Assembly: GCF_008933115.1 (NCBI RefSeq)
Contig: NZ_WBVO01000008.1
Coordinates: 1-64,000, forward strand
DNA from: Phaeocystidibacter luteus
GTDB lineage: Bacteria > Bacteroidota > Bacteroidia > Flavobacteriales > Schleiferiaceae
DNA: 64,000 bases
Direction: 5' to 3'
Positions 52,054 to 59,406 of this stretch are shown piece after piece. Positions within the stretch are counted from its first letter, which is position 1. Every line of letters begins with the position of its first letter. The translations under genes and the position numbers were made by a program. The notes under the pieces are model-generated. The model had not been told where the DNA came from. It saw only the letters and a list, made by a program, of their open reading frames with translations, and made no database searches.

Positions 52054-52668
52054 ATGCAGATGGGAACCTTGCTAAAGGTAGTCTTCCTTGCATTGAGCTC
52101 GTCACTCTTGATGGCTCAAGAGAAATGTGACACGCTGAATACAGTGGATTTGACGCGGCATTTCAACAGAAATGAAACACGGACTATCTCAGGGGACTGT
52201 TCCCCTGAGTGTTTCATTCCCGCTCACCCTAACGTGGAGGTTGACTATCGATTTTTGATTCAATGCACCGATTCTTCCCTCCTGTACTGGACGGTCGTAA
52301 TTGATGGTAAATTCGAAGGACTAAAACTTGAAGCTCAAGACGTTGTCATACAGCGAATCTTAAGTTCACACACGTGCATTCCCATCGTGCAAGACAGGTA
52401 TACTGTAGAGGTAACAAATGACCAAATAAGTATTCAATTCCCGAGAGGAATCATACTCGAATCGGGACAGCATTTATCCATTCTCATTGCGGGGAGAAGC
52501 CTCAGCACGGCGGGTGTTTCGTTTCAATCTGGGGCATTCACAAATGAAAACGGTTTCTCTTCTTTCCTGGATTCCCCGAATGGGTCAATTTCTACGAGAG
52601 AATTGTATTGTGGCGAATTACCGCCAAATACAGTGGGTGGGTTCGTGTTTCGAGCGGTGGTTGATTAG
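52054..52668 (+). CDS. Secreted protein of unknown function
   Basis: 204 residues from the ATG at 52054 (an ATG two codons later is equally possible). Signal peptide MQMGTLLKVVFLALSSSLLMAQ, then a beta-rich body with five Cys (EKCDTLNTVD, GDCSPECFIPAHP, SSHTCIPIVQD, RELYCGELPP). No family or sorting domain recognised. Coupled to the 57-residue peptide gene upstream. The 3' end runs into a dispersed repeat (52660-52724) between this gene and trpS. Confidence 0.65.
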   Translation: MQMGTLLKVVFLALSSSLLMAQEKCDTLNTVDLTRHFNRNETRTISGDCSPECFIPAHPNVEVDYRFLIQCTDSSLLYWTVVIDGKFEGLKLEAQDVVIQRILSSHTCIPIVQDRYTVEVTNDQISIQFPRGIILESGQHLSILIAGRSLSTAGVSFQSGAFTNENGFSSFLDSPNGSISTRELYCGELPPNTVGGFVFRAVVD

Positions 52669-52724
52669 ACTGATGTTCTGACAGAAATGAGGAATCCCAA
52701 GAGGTGCAGCCGATCACGGAATCC
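52660..52724. repeat. Dispersed ~62-bp repeat, copy 1
   Basis: The stretch from ATTAGACTGATGT through GAGGAATCCCAAGAGG and TGCAGCCGATCACGGA matches 56948-57012 at roughly three of four positions. It overlaps the stop codon of the upstream gene and the end of trpS. In the second copy the core folds as TCCCGA/TCGGGA around GAGGCGCAGCCGAT; here the stem is degenerate. Confidence 0.55.
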
Positions 52725-53695
52725 TAATACCCCATCGCTTCTCTAACGCGTCCAATTGTCGCTCTCGCCACTACACGCGCCTTTTCTGCACCTTTCTCAA
52801 GCGCCTCATAGATCGCATCAGGTTGAGTCATAAGCTCGTCGAACTTCTGACGTTCTTCCGCAAACTCTTCGAGAATCAACTCGAGTAAAGCCTTTTTCGC
52901 GTGACCATAGCCGTAGTTGCCACCGAGGTAATTCTGGCGCATCTCAGCTACTTGCTCATCTGTTCCCAACAAGCGATAAAGGGCGAATACGTTGCAGGTA
53001 TCTGGGTCTTTCGGTTCCTCCAATGGCGTCGAATCTGTAACAATGGCCATTACCTGCTTCTTCAATTGCTTCTGAGGGAGGAAGATATCAATGACGTTGC
53101 CATAGCTCTTAGACATCTTTTGTCCATCAGTACCGGGTATAGTCATCACGTTCTCGTCAATCGCAGCCTCAGGAATCACGAAAACCTCTTTATCGTATGC
53201 TAAGTTCACCTTGGTGGCGATGTCGCGCGTCATTTCCAAATGCTGCTTCTGATCCTTTCCTACCGGAACCACATCAGCATCATACATGATGATATCGGAT
53301 GCCATCAAGACAGGATAATCGAAAAGCCCCGCATTCACATCACTAAGCTTGTCACTTTTATCCTTAAAGCTATGTGCATTCGCAAGCATCGGATACGGCG
53401 TAAAGCAGTTCAAGTACCATGTTAATTCCGTGCATTCCGGAACAGCCGATTGAAGATAAAATACAGACTTCTCCGGATCCAATCCACACGCCAACCATGC
53501 CGCAGCAGTAGCTAGTACGTTTTGCTTCCGAACTTCAGGATCCTTAATCGTAGTAAGGGAATGTAAGTCGGCAATGAATAAAAATGATTCGGTGTTCGCA
53601 CTATTCGCACGCTTAATAGCAGGACGAATTGCACCAAGGATGTTTCCCAAATGCTGACGTCCGGAACTCTGAATTCCGGTAAGTACTCTTGTCAT
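52724..53695 (-). CDS. trpS: Tryptophan-tRNA ligase
   Basis: 323 residues. Class I motifs HLGN (15-18) and KMSKS (193-197), with QSSGRQHLGNILGAI at the start and DQKQHLEMTRDIA in the middle. It charges tRNA(Trp). Typical length. Last gene of a minus-strand group (metB-like, ktrA, SDR, lipoprotein, trpS); the ATG is 14 bases after the lipoprotein stop. Confidence 0.96.
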   Translation of the reverse strand: MTRVLTGIQSSGRQHLGNILGAIRPAIKRANSANTESFLFIADLHSLTTIKDPEVRKQNVLATAAAWLACGLDPEKSVFYLQSAVPECTELTWYLNCFTPYPMLANAHSFKDKSDKLSDVNAGLFDYPVLMASDIIMYDADVVPVGKDQKQHLEMTRDIATKVNLAYDKEVFVIPEAAIDENVMTIPGTDGQKMSKSYGNVIDIFLPQKQLKKQVMAIVTDSTPLEEPKDPDTCNVFALYRLLGTDEQVAEMRQNYLGGNYGYGHAKKALLELILEEFAEERQKFDELMTQPDAIYEALEKGAEKARVVARATIGRVREAMGY

Positions 53696-53709
53696 TATTT
53701 CTCTTCAGA

Positions 53710-54210
53710 TTATCGGCGGAGAATCACTAGCATGTCCACAGGTATAAAGGTACCTGTAGCGGTGTCAAAAATAGGCATTACTGTTTGCCAACGCTGCTTC
53801 TGGTCATAATCTTCGATGATTTCAATCTTCAAAGTGTCTATGCCATCTTCCACATAGACCGAATCCGTTCCAACGGTCCACCATGTGCCACTCCCGCTTC
53901 TGTAGAATGGAAGTCGCAATGGCTCACTCGTGCCTATATCAATGCGCGCCGTGAAACCAAAGAAATAATCCGCGTCGCCGTCTGGTCGATAATCAAAAGT
54001 GCCATATGTATCAACGCCCTCACCTGTGAGGTTCACACCTTGAGCCGGGTTGATGGGGTTGGGCATATATGCCTCATACTCAACATGGGTGAGTTGCCAC
54101 GGTTGGGCTAATCTAGAATCCAATGTTCCAGTGCGGGTGTACTCACTAGGGTCGTCGCCACCGCATGCAACCAAGGTGAGAATAAATACAGAGAGTAAAG
54201 CCTTCTTCAT
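53710..54210 (-). CDS. Lipoprotein of unknown function
   Basis: 166 residues. Lipobox LTLVACGGDD (Cys16) followed by an acidic linker. The body, a beta-rich domain (QPWQLTHVEYEAYMPNP, DYRPDGDADYFFGF, GSGTWWTVGTDSVYVED, MLVILRR), resembles the lipocalin-like single-domain lipoproteins of Bacteroidota that begin with a W-x-L-T segment, but I am not certain of the family. Located between SDR and trpS genes in the same orientation. Confidence 0.75.
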   Translation of the reverse strand: MKKALLSVFILTLVACGGDDPSEYTRTGTLDSRLAQPWQLTHVEYEAYMPNPINPAQGVNLTGEGVDTYGTFDYRPDGDADYFFGFTARIDIGTSEPLRLPFYRSGSGTWWTVGTDSVYVEDGIDTLKIEIIEDYDQKQRWQTVMPIFDTATGTFIPVDMLVILRR

Positions 54211-54231
54211 AGAGTTCGAATGTATGTAAAT

Positions 54232-54927
54232 CTACAAATCTCTCACTGAAAATACGTTAGAAGGAGCTCTGTCGGGCCACAAAGCCATCTTACCAATGAT
54301 TTCAGCCACCTCATTTGGAGATTTTAATTCGCCTGCCTCATGCATCGATTTGAATCGCTCAATCTCTGGGAATTCCTCGGCGGATTTCGAACGTATATCC
54401 GCCTGCATCTCAGTATCCACAACACCTGGAGCAATACTGAAGAATTGGATACCCTTTTCTTCTTCAGCCCAAACGCGCGTCATCATATCTACCGCAGCTT
54501 TCGATGCACAATACGCACTCCAAGAAGGAATCGGATATTGAGCAGCACCCGACGAGATTGAAACAACTACGCGATTTGAAGCTTTGGAGTTTTTTGAGAA
54601 TTGGTTCGTCCAGCGCATCACGGCAGAAACGTTCAATTCGAACAGGGAAGAAATGGAAGTTGAATCCAGCGATCCTATCGGGTTAACTGGACCCAGCCAT
54701 CCTGCATTATTGATGAGAATCTCGCGCTTCGCGTTAGGGTTTAGTTCCAACGAAAGCTCGCTTCCTACTTCCGTCAAATCAACCTTGTGATGCGTGTAAT
54801 TTGGATGTTCAATGGAAGTCCTGCGGCTGTAGCCATGGACGAGCGTGTCGGATTGGGCACAAAAGAACTCAGCAAGTCCTTTACCCAATCCGCTACTCGT
54901 TCCGGTGATGTGCACCACCGTACTCAT
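54232..54927 (-). CDS. Short-chain dehydrogenase/reductase
   Basis: 231 residues. The nucleotide-binding motif GTSSGLG (9-15) is at the N-terminus, ILINNAGWLG follows, and the active site is SISSG...WSAYCASK (Tyr near 141, Lys near 145). It ends PSNVFSVRDL. SDRs oxidise or reduce alcohols, ketones or sugars with NAD(P); no substrate can be assigned. Its start overlaps the ktrA stop by one base (TAATG). Confidence 0.9.
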   Translation of the reverse strand: MSTVVHITGTSSGLGKGLAEFFCAQSDTLVHGYSRRTSIEHPNYTHHKVDLTEVGSELSLELNPNAKREILINNAGWLGPVNPIGSLDSTSISSLFELNVSAVMRWTNQFSKNSKASNRVVVSISSGAAQYPIPSWSAYCASKAAVDMMTRVWAEEEKGIQFFSIAPGVVDTEMQADIRSKSAEEFPEIERFKSMHEAGELKSPNEVAEIIGKMALWPDRAPSNVFSVRDL

Positions 54928-55595
54928 TAACTGTTGATTTCTATGAATCTTTCGATGTCTCTTACCGTACCAAAGACAACAATGATGTCGCCTTTTTCTA
55001 CGATGGTCTCAGCATCTGGCACACCGTAAATATGGTGTTCATTGTTCTCTTCACGAAGAAGTGTAACAAGATTCAGCTTGTACTTCTCGCGAAGTCCAAT
55101 GTCCCCCAGTGTTCTACTGTAAAGTGCTTTTGGTGCTTTGATTTCAACGATTTCATATCCATCAGGAAGCTCGAAGCACATGACCACTCCTGGGTTCATC
55201 AGCTGCTCGGCCACGTTGTTTGCAACCTCATCTTCTGGACTCAAGATTTCCTGAATGCCCATTTTCTCGAGGATGCGTCGCTGCGTAGCCCCTTGCGCTC
55301 GTGCGATGATACGGCCAATCTCCATTTCTTGAAGCTGGAAACAGCAAAGAAGCAAGTCTTGGAAATTCTGACCAATGGATACGATGACCGCATCCATCTT
55401 ATTCATGTCTTGCGACTCAAGTGCCTTTTGATCTGTCGCGTCGAGGGTAACCGCATAAGCCACATCCTCTCGGATAGCCTCGACTTTTTCCTCGTCGGTA
55501 TCAATGGCGATCACCTCAGCTCCTTTTTGGCTCAACTTTCGAGCGATGGCGGAACCGAACTGACCGAGTCCGATAACGGCAAATTTATCTGCCAT
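54927..55595 (-). CDS. ktrA: KtrA/TrkA-type RCK regulatory subunit
   Basis: 222 residues. An N-terminal Rossmann RCK_N domain with GLGQFG (9-14) and VIAIDTDEEKVEAIRED is followed by a C-terminal RCK_C domain from about 140. The size and single-unit plan match KtrA, the nucleotide-gated regulator of the KtrB K+ transporter. No ktrB/trkH gene is adjacent, so its membrane partner must be elsewhere. First gene after its own -7 box. Confidence 0.88.
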   Translation of the reverse strand: MADKFAVIGLGQFGSAIARKLSQKGAEVIAIDTDEEKVEAIREDVAYAVTLDATDQKALESQDMNKMDAVIVSIGQNFQDLLLCCFQLQEMEIGRIIARAQGATQRRILEKMGIQEILSPEDEVANNVAEQLMNPGVVMCFELPDGYEIVEIKAPKALYSRTLGDIGLREKYKLNLVTLLREENNEHHIYGVPDAETIVEKGDIIVVFGTVRDIERFIEINS

Positions 55596-55612
55596 AACAA
55601 TTCATTCTAAAT

Positions 55613-55630
55613 GAGTTACAAAGGTAACTC
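55613..55630 (-). promoter_or_regulatory. Palindromic -7 region of ktrA
   Basis: GAGTTACAAAGGTAACTC is a perfect 7-4-7 palindrome. On the minus strand it contains TACCTTTG (55626-55619), an exact -7 match, 23 bases before the ktrA ATG. It overlaps the stop of the upstream metB-like gene. Confidence 0.45.
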
Positions 55631-56796
55631 TATCCTAGCTGGTTTAATGCATTATTGAGGTCCGCAATGAGGTCGTCTGCATCTTCGATACCAACACTCA
55701 ATCGGATCAATCCATCAACCACGCCTGTCTTCATTCTTTCTTCTACTGGAATTGCGGCGTGTGTCATGCTCGCCGGGTGGCCAGCAAGAGATTCTACTCC
55801 ACCGAGAGATTCGGCGAGCGTAAAGACGTTCAAGTTAGAAACAACCTTACTTGCATCTTCGAAGGTTCCGCCTTTTACAACGAACGAGATCATTCCGCCG
55901 AAGTCGCTCATCTGCTTCTTAGCCACTTCATGACCCGGATGGTCTTCAAAACCTGGCCAATAAACCTTGTCAACCTTCGGATGATTGCGGAGATATTCGG
56001 CTACGACCTTTCCATTCTTACAATGGCGCTCCATGCGAACATCCAACGTTTTGATTCCTCTAAGTGTGAGGAATGAATCCATTGGTCCACAAACGCCTCC
56101 CGCCGAATTCTGTATGAAATACAATTTCTCAGCAATGTCTTTGTCAGCAGTTGTCAGCAAACCAAGCACAACATCTGAATGGCCTCCTAGGTACTTAGTG
56201 GCACTATGAAGAACGATATCAGCACCGAGTTCAATTGGTCGTTGAAGGATTGGAGTAGCAAAAGTATTATCCACAACAAGCATCGCTCCGGCCTGCTTGG
56301 CAACTTTGGCCATCGCTTCAATATCGATGACATTCATCATCGGGTTCGTTGGGGTTTCTACCCAAATAAGTTTAGTCTTATCGTTTACGAGCTTCTCCAC
56401 GTTTGCCGCATCATCCATAGCGGTAAAATGGAAAACGAGTCCGAAGTCCTGATAAATCTTTGTAAACTGGCGATAGCTTCCTCCGTAGAGGTCGTTTGTC
56501 GAGATGATTTCATCCCCGGGCTTGAGCATCTTAAGCACACAGTCAACTGCGGCTAGTCCGCTACCAAAGGCTAAACCGTATTTGCCTCCTTCTAGCGAAG
56601 CGATGCTTTTCTCCAAAGCGTGACGTGTCGGGTTCCCTGTACGTGAATACTCATACCCTTTGTGCACACCTGGAGCGGCTTGTGCATATGTTGAAGTTTG
56701 ATAAATCGGAGGCATTACAGCACCCGTGCTTGGGTCATGCTCTTGGCCTCCATGAATGGCTAGCGTACCGATTTTGAGGTCGCTTTGATCTTTCAT
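55630..56796 (-). CDS. metB: Cystathionine gamma-synthase/lyase-type PLP enzyme
   Basis: 388 residues from the ATG at 56796; a TTG extension of 6 residues is less likely. Cys/Met metabolism PLP family: YEYSRTGNPTRHALE (49-63), FGSGLAAVDCVLKM, and the Schiff-base lysine K201 in LHSATKYLGGHSDVV, with ESLGGVESLAGHPASMTHA near the C-terminus. Cystathionine gamma-synthase, gamma-lyase and related enzymes share these, and reaction type cannot be fixed from sequence alone. A near-consensus TACCTTAG lies at 56826-56819. Confidence 0.85.
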   Translation of the reverse strand: MKDQSDLKIGTLAIHGGQEHDPSTGAVMPPIYQTSTYAQAAPGVHKGYEYSRTGNPTRHALEKSIASLEGGKYGLAFGSGLAAVDCVLKMLKPGDEIISTNDLYGGSYRQFTKIYQDFGLVFHFTAMDDAANVEKLVNDKTKLIWVETPTNPMMNVIDIEAMAKVAKQAGAMLVVDNTFATPILQRPIELGADIVLHSATKYLGGHSDVVLGLLTTADKDIAEKLYFIQNSAGGVCGPMDSFLTLRGIKTLDVRMERHCKNGKVVAEYLRNHPKVDKVYWPGFEDHPGHEVAKKQMSDFGGMISFVVKGGTFEDASKVVSNLNVFTLAESLGGVESLAGHPASMTHAAIPVEERMKTGVVDGLIRLSVGIEDADDLIADLNNALNQLG

Positions 56797-56947
56797 ACTC
56801 AATAAATTTTGCAATGCTAAGGTATCATTTCATGTCTAATCGACCACTTAGCTAATAGACTAATGGCTGAGCTGTGGGATTGTTCATTTGGACATCCCAA
56901 CCGCAAGGAAGAATGCCGTGGTGCGAAACCTGGTAGGAAGTTCGGTG

Positions 56948-57012
56948 GATGAATTGACTGATGTGCCAACTTAAAGGAGGCATCCCGAGAGGCGCAGCCG
57001 ATTCGGGAGAGG
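56948..57012. repeat. Dispersed ~62-bp repeat, copy 2
   Basis: Homologous to 52660-52724. The core CATCCCGAGAGGCGCAGCCG folds as TCCCGA/TCGGGA with the loop GAGGCGCAGCCGAT. The flank ATTGACTGATGTGCCAAC matches ATTAGACTGATGTTCTGAC of copy 1. Confidence 0.6.
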
Positions 57013-57235
57013 GTTGGAGGGAAGAAAGCAAACATCTGGTGAAACGAAAAAATAGAGCAGAAGGTCGAGGTGTCAATGGTAGGAGTGGGGTGCGAAGACC
57101 TGGGGGGCCCCAACCCCACCCCCTGTGGTGAAGTTCTAAAACCTAATTGGAATTCATTCAAAGTTCAAAGGGACAAAACAGCGACAATCAGGGGACATTT
57201 CGTGGACAATCAATATGGGTGAATAACTAAGCGTT

Positions 57236-57258
57236 TGTAAACGTTTAATCTACGACTA
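57236..57258. promoter_or_regulatory. Second TTGTAAACGTTTA element
   Basis: TTGTAAACGTTTA, two bases apart from TACGACT, as at 51640-51662. The palindrome is one base short here (GTAAACGTTTAA), so binding may be weaker than at the first site. Confidence 0.3.
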
Positions 57259-57288
57259 GTGCTTTTCTAGTTTGTAACTTGAAACTGG

Positions 57289-57320
57289 GGCGGGGTTTAG
57301 AGCCCCCAACAAACCCCGCC
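57289..57320. repeat. Strong GC-rich hairpin
   Basis: GGCGGGGTTT pairs perfectly with AAACCCCGCC around a 12-base loop. There is no T-run on either side, so it is not a standard intrinsic terminator. Confidence 0.6.
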
Positions 57321-57377
57321 AAAGCACTCACACAGCCCAGAACTTCCAGTCTTTAACTTCTTACCTCCCTAGAGCTA

Positions 57378-57419
57378 CAGCCTCGAGCCTGTAGCCTCTA
57401 GCCTCCAGCCCGTAGCCTA
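57378..57419. repeat. Heptameric tandem repeat (NAGCCYN)
   Basis: Six in-phase 7-base units: CAGCCTC, GAGCCTG, TAGCCTC, TAGCCTC, CAGCCCG, TAGCCTA, then a degenerate TAGTCGC. It lies just before the accC terminator. Confidence 0.65.
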
Positions 57420-57430
57420 TAGTCGCTTAC

Positions 57431-57465
57431 AAAAAAGCCCCCACACCAATCGGTGCGAGGGCCCA
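57431..57465 (-). terminator. Intrinsic terminator of accB-accC
   Basis: On the minus strand GCCCTCGCACC pairs with GGTGTGGGGGC around GATT, followed by TTTTTT. It lies about 50 bases after the accC stop. Confidence 0.9.
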
Positions 57466-57514
57466 TATCATTTGTCCGCGCAGTGTGCCACGAAGCAATT
57501 TGTTCTAAATTTTC

Positions 57515-58858
57515 CTATCTCTCCTCCAACACAAAGTCCTCCATGAACTTCGTGGTGTAGTTTCCTGCTAGGAAATTCTTGTCTTCCATGAGCTGACGGT
57601 GGAATGGAATAGTCGTTTTGATTCCCTCAATAACGAACTCATCCAATGCACGCTTCATCTTGTCAATCGCCTCTTCGCGTGTACGCGCTGTGGTAATCAA
57701 CTTTGCAATCATAGAATCGTAATGTGGTGGAATTACGTATCCTGCGTAGCAGTGTGTATCCAAACGAACTCCATGTCCACCTGGCGCATGGAAAGAAGTG
57801 ATCTTTCCTGGAGATGGGCGGAAGTTGTTGTAAGGGTCCTCCGCATTGATGCGGCATTCCATTGAATACAACTGAGGCTCATAGTTTCTTCCTAGAATCG
57901 GAATACCTGCAGCAACCTTGATTTGCTCACGAATGAGATCATAGTCGATAACCTGCTCCGTAATCGGGTGCTCTACCTGAATACGGGTATTCATTTCCAT
58001 GAAGTAGAAGTTGCGATGCTTGTCAACCAAGAACTCAACTGTACCAGCGCCTTCATACTTGATGTACTCGGCAGCTTTAACAGCCGCTGCTCCCATCTTT
58101 TCACGAAGCTCTGGAGTCATGAAAGGACTTGGAGTTTCCTCTGTCAATTTCTGGTGGCGACGTTGAATTGAACAATCGCGCTCAGAAAGGTGACAAGCAG
58201 CACCAGTTTGGTCACCCACGATTTGAATCTCGATGTGACGAGGTTCCTCGATGAGCTTTTCCATGTACATGCCGTCGTTTCCGAAGGCAGCACCTGCTTC
58301 CTGACGAGCAGAATCCCAGGCTTTTTGGAGATCTTCTTTCTTCCAAACAGCGCGCATACCCTTACCCCCACCACCAGCGGTGGCCTTAAGCATTACAGGG
58401 TATCCAACTTCTTCGGCCAACTTAATGCACTCGTCGAAGTCCGCAATAATACCATCAGAACCAGGTACACATGGTACACCAGCGGCCTTCATGGTAGCTT
58501 TAGCGGTAGCCTTGTCACCCATCTTGTCGATGTGCTCTGGGCTAGCTCCAATAAACTTGATGCCGTTTTCAGCACAGATCTTGGAGAACTTGGCATTTTC
58601 TGACAAGAACCCGTACCCTGGGTGAATGGCATCTGCATTGGTGATTTCCGCTGCAGAAATGATGTTTGGAATATTGAGGTAACTCTCGCTACTCGGTGCA
58701 GGACCAATGCACACGGCCTCATCTGCGAAGCGAACGTGCAATGAATCAGCGTCTGCCGTAGAGTAAACAGCTACCGTTTTAATGCCCATTTCGCGGCATG
58801 TACGGATTACACGAAGTGCAATCTCACCACGATTGGCAATGAGTATCTTTTTGAACAT
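57515..58858 (-). CDS. accC: Acetyl-CoA carboxylase, biotin carboxylase subunit
   Basis: 447 residues, the standard AccC length. ATP-grasp biotin carboxylase: [15 protein letters not shown] at the N-terminus, [14 protein letters not shown] (Gly-rich ATP loop, about 160-172), [20 protein letters not shown], and [15 protein letters not shown] with catalytic Glu and Arg. It carboxylates biotin on AccB with bicarbonate and ATP, the first step of fatty-acid synthesis. The 30-base gap from accB and the terminator after it make it the last gene of the operon. Confidence 0.97.
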   Translation of the reverse strand: MFKKILIANRGEIALRVIRTCREMGIKTVAVYSTADADSLHVRFADEAVCIGPAPSSESYLNIPNIISAAEITNADAIHPGYGFLSENAKFSKICAENGIKFIGASPEHIDKMGDKATAKATMKAAGVPCVPGSDGIIADFDECIKLAEEVGYPVMLKATAGGGGKGMRAVWKKEDLQKAWDSARQEAGAAFGNDGMYMEKLIEEPRHIEIQIVGDQTGAACHLSERDCSIQRRHQKLTEETPSPFMTPELREKMGAAAVKAAEYIKYEGAGTVEFLVDKHRNFYFMEMNTRIQVEHPITEQVIDYDLIREQIKVAAGIPILGRNYEPQLYSMECRINAEDPYNNFRPSPGKITSFHAPGGHGVRLDTHCYAGYVIPPHYDSMIAKLITTARTREEAIDKMKRALDEFVIEGIKTTIPFHRQLMEDKNFLAGNYTTKFMEDFVLEER

Positions 58859-58888
58859 AGGATCAGAATTAGGTTCTGCCCTTGGGGC

Positions 58889-59380
58889 TTAAGACGGATC
58901 TACCAAGAACAATGGCTGATCGTATTCAACCGGCTTCTGGTCGTCAACCAAGATCTTAACAATCTTACCAGAAACTTCGCTTTCAATCTCGTTGAAGAGC
59001 TTCATCGCTTCGATGATGCAAACAACTGCACCTGGCTTGATTTCATCACCAACTTCGCAGAAAGTATCCTTGTCTGGAGAAGGTCTGCGGTAGAAGGTTC
59101 CAATCATTGGCGACTTAATAGTGATGTACTTGCTGTCGTCCTCTGCCGCTGGTTCTGCAGCGGCCGGAGCAGCCGGAGCAGGGGCAGCAGCTGGTGCCGG
59201 AGCAGCAGCCGGAGCTGGCGCAGGTGCGGCAGCTGGTGCAGCTACATGTTGTACTACTGTTGTCGCTTCTTCACCACCGGTCTTAATGGTAATCTTGAAG
59301 TCTTCAGTCTCGAGGTTCACCTCACTTGCGCCAGACTTGGCTACAAACTTGATAAGGTTTTGGATTTCTTTTAAGTCCAT
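58889..59380 (-). CDS. accB: Biotin carboxyl carrier protein
   Basis: 163 residues. An N-terminal dimerisation part (MDLKEIQNLIKFVAKSGASEVNLE), an Ala/Pro-rich flexible linker (about 47-80), and a biotinyl domain with IIEAMKLFNEIE, K127 being the biotinylated lysine. It carries CO2 between AccC and the carboxyltransferase. Located 26 bases after fabH and 30 before accC. Confidence 0.97.
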   Translation of the reverse strand: MDLKEIQNLIKFVAKSGASEVNLETEDFKITIKTGGEEATTVVQHVAAPAAAPAPAPAAAPAPAAAPAPAAPAAAEPAAEDDSKYITIKSPMIGTFYRRPSPDKDTFCEVGDEIKPGAVVCIIEAMKLFNEIESEVSGKIVKILVDDQKPVEYDQPLFLVDPS

Positions 59381-59406
59381 ATTTCGAGGGATTAGGGATA
59401 TCCGAG

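Larger units (their letters stand above)
56797..57514. other. 718-base intergenic region of repeats and hairpins
   Basis: No credible gene. It contains, in order: short CTAATAGACTAATGG-type units (56836-56867); a 62-bp dispersed repeat (56948-57012); a GTGGGGT/ACCCCAC inverted repeat enclosing GGGGCCCC (57085-57119); the TTGTAAACGTTTA element (57236); a GGCGGGG-stem hairpin (57289-57320); a heptamer run (57378-57419); and the accC terminator (57431-57465). The two open frames of over 70 codons on the minus strand here are repeat sequence. Confidence 0.6.

Noticed and set aside
56817-57161. Minus-strand frames of 74 and 114 codons upstream of the metB-like gene
   Set aside because: They run across dispersed repeats and inverted repeats, have no start context, and overlap each other.
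56797-57514. A SAM or other riboswitch upstream of the metB-like gene
   Set aside because: I looked for the conserved aptamer cores I know and saw none. The hairpins present are simple inverted repeats, better explained as repeats or terminator.
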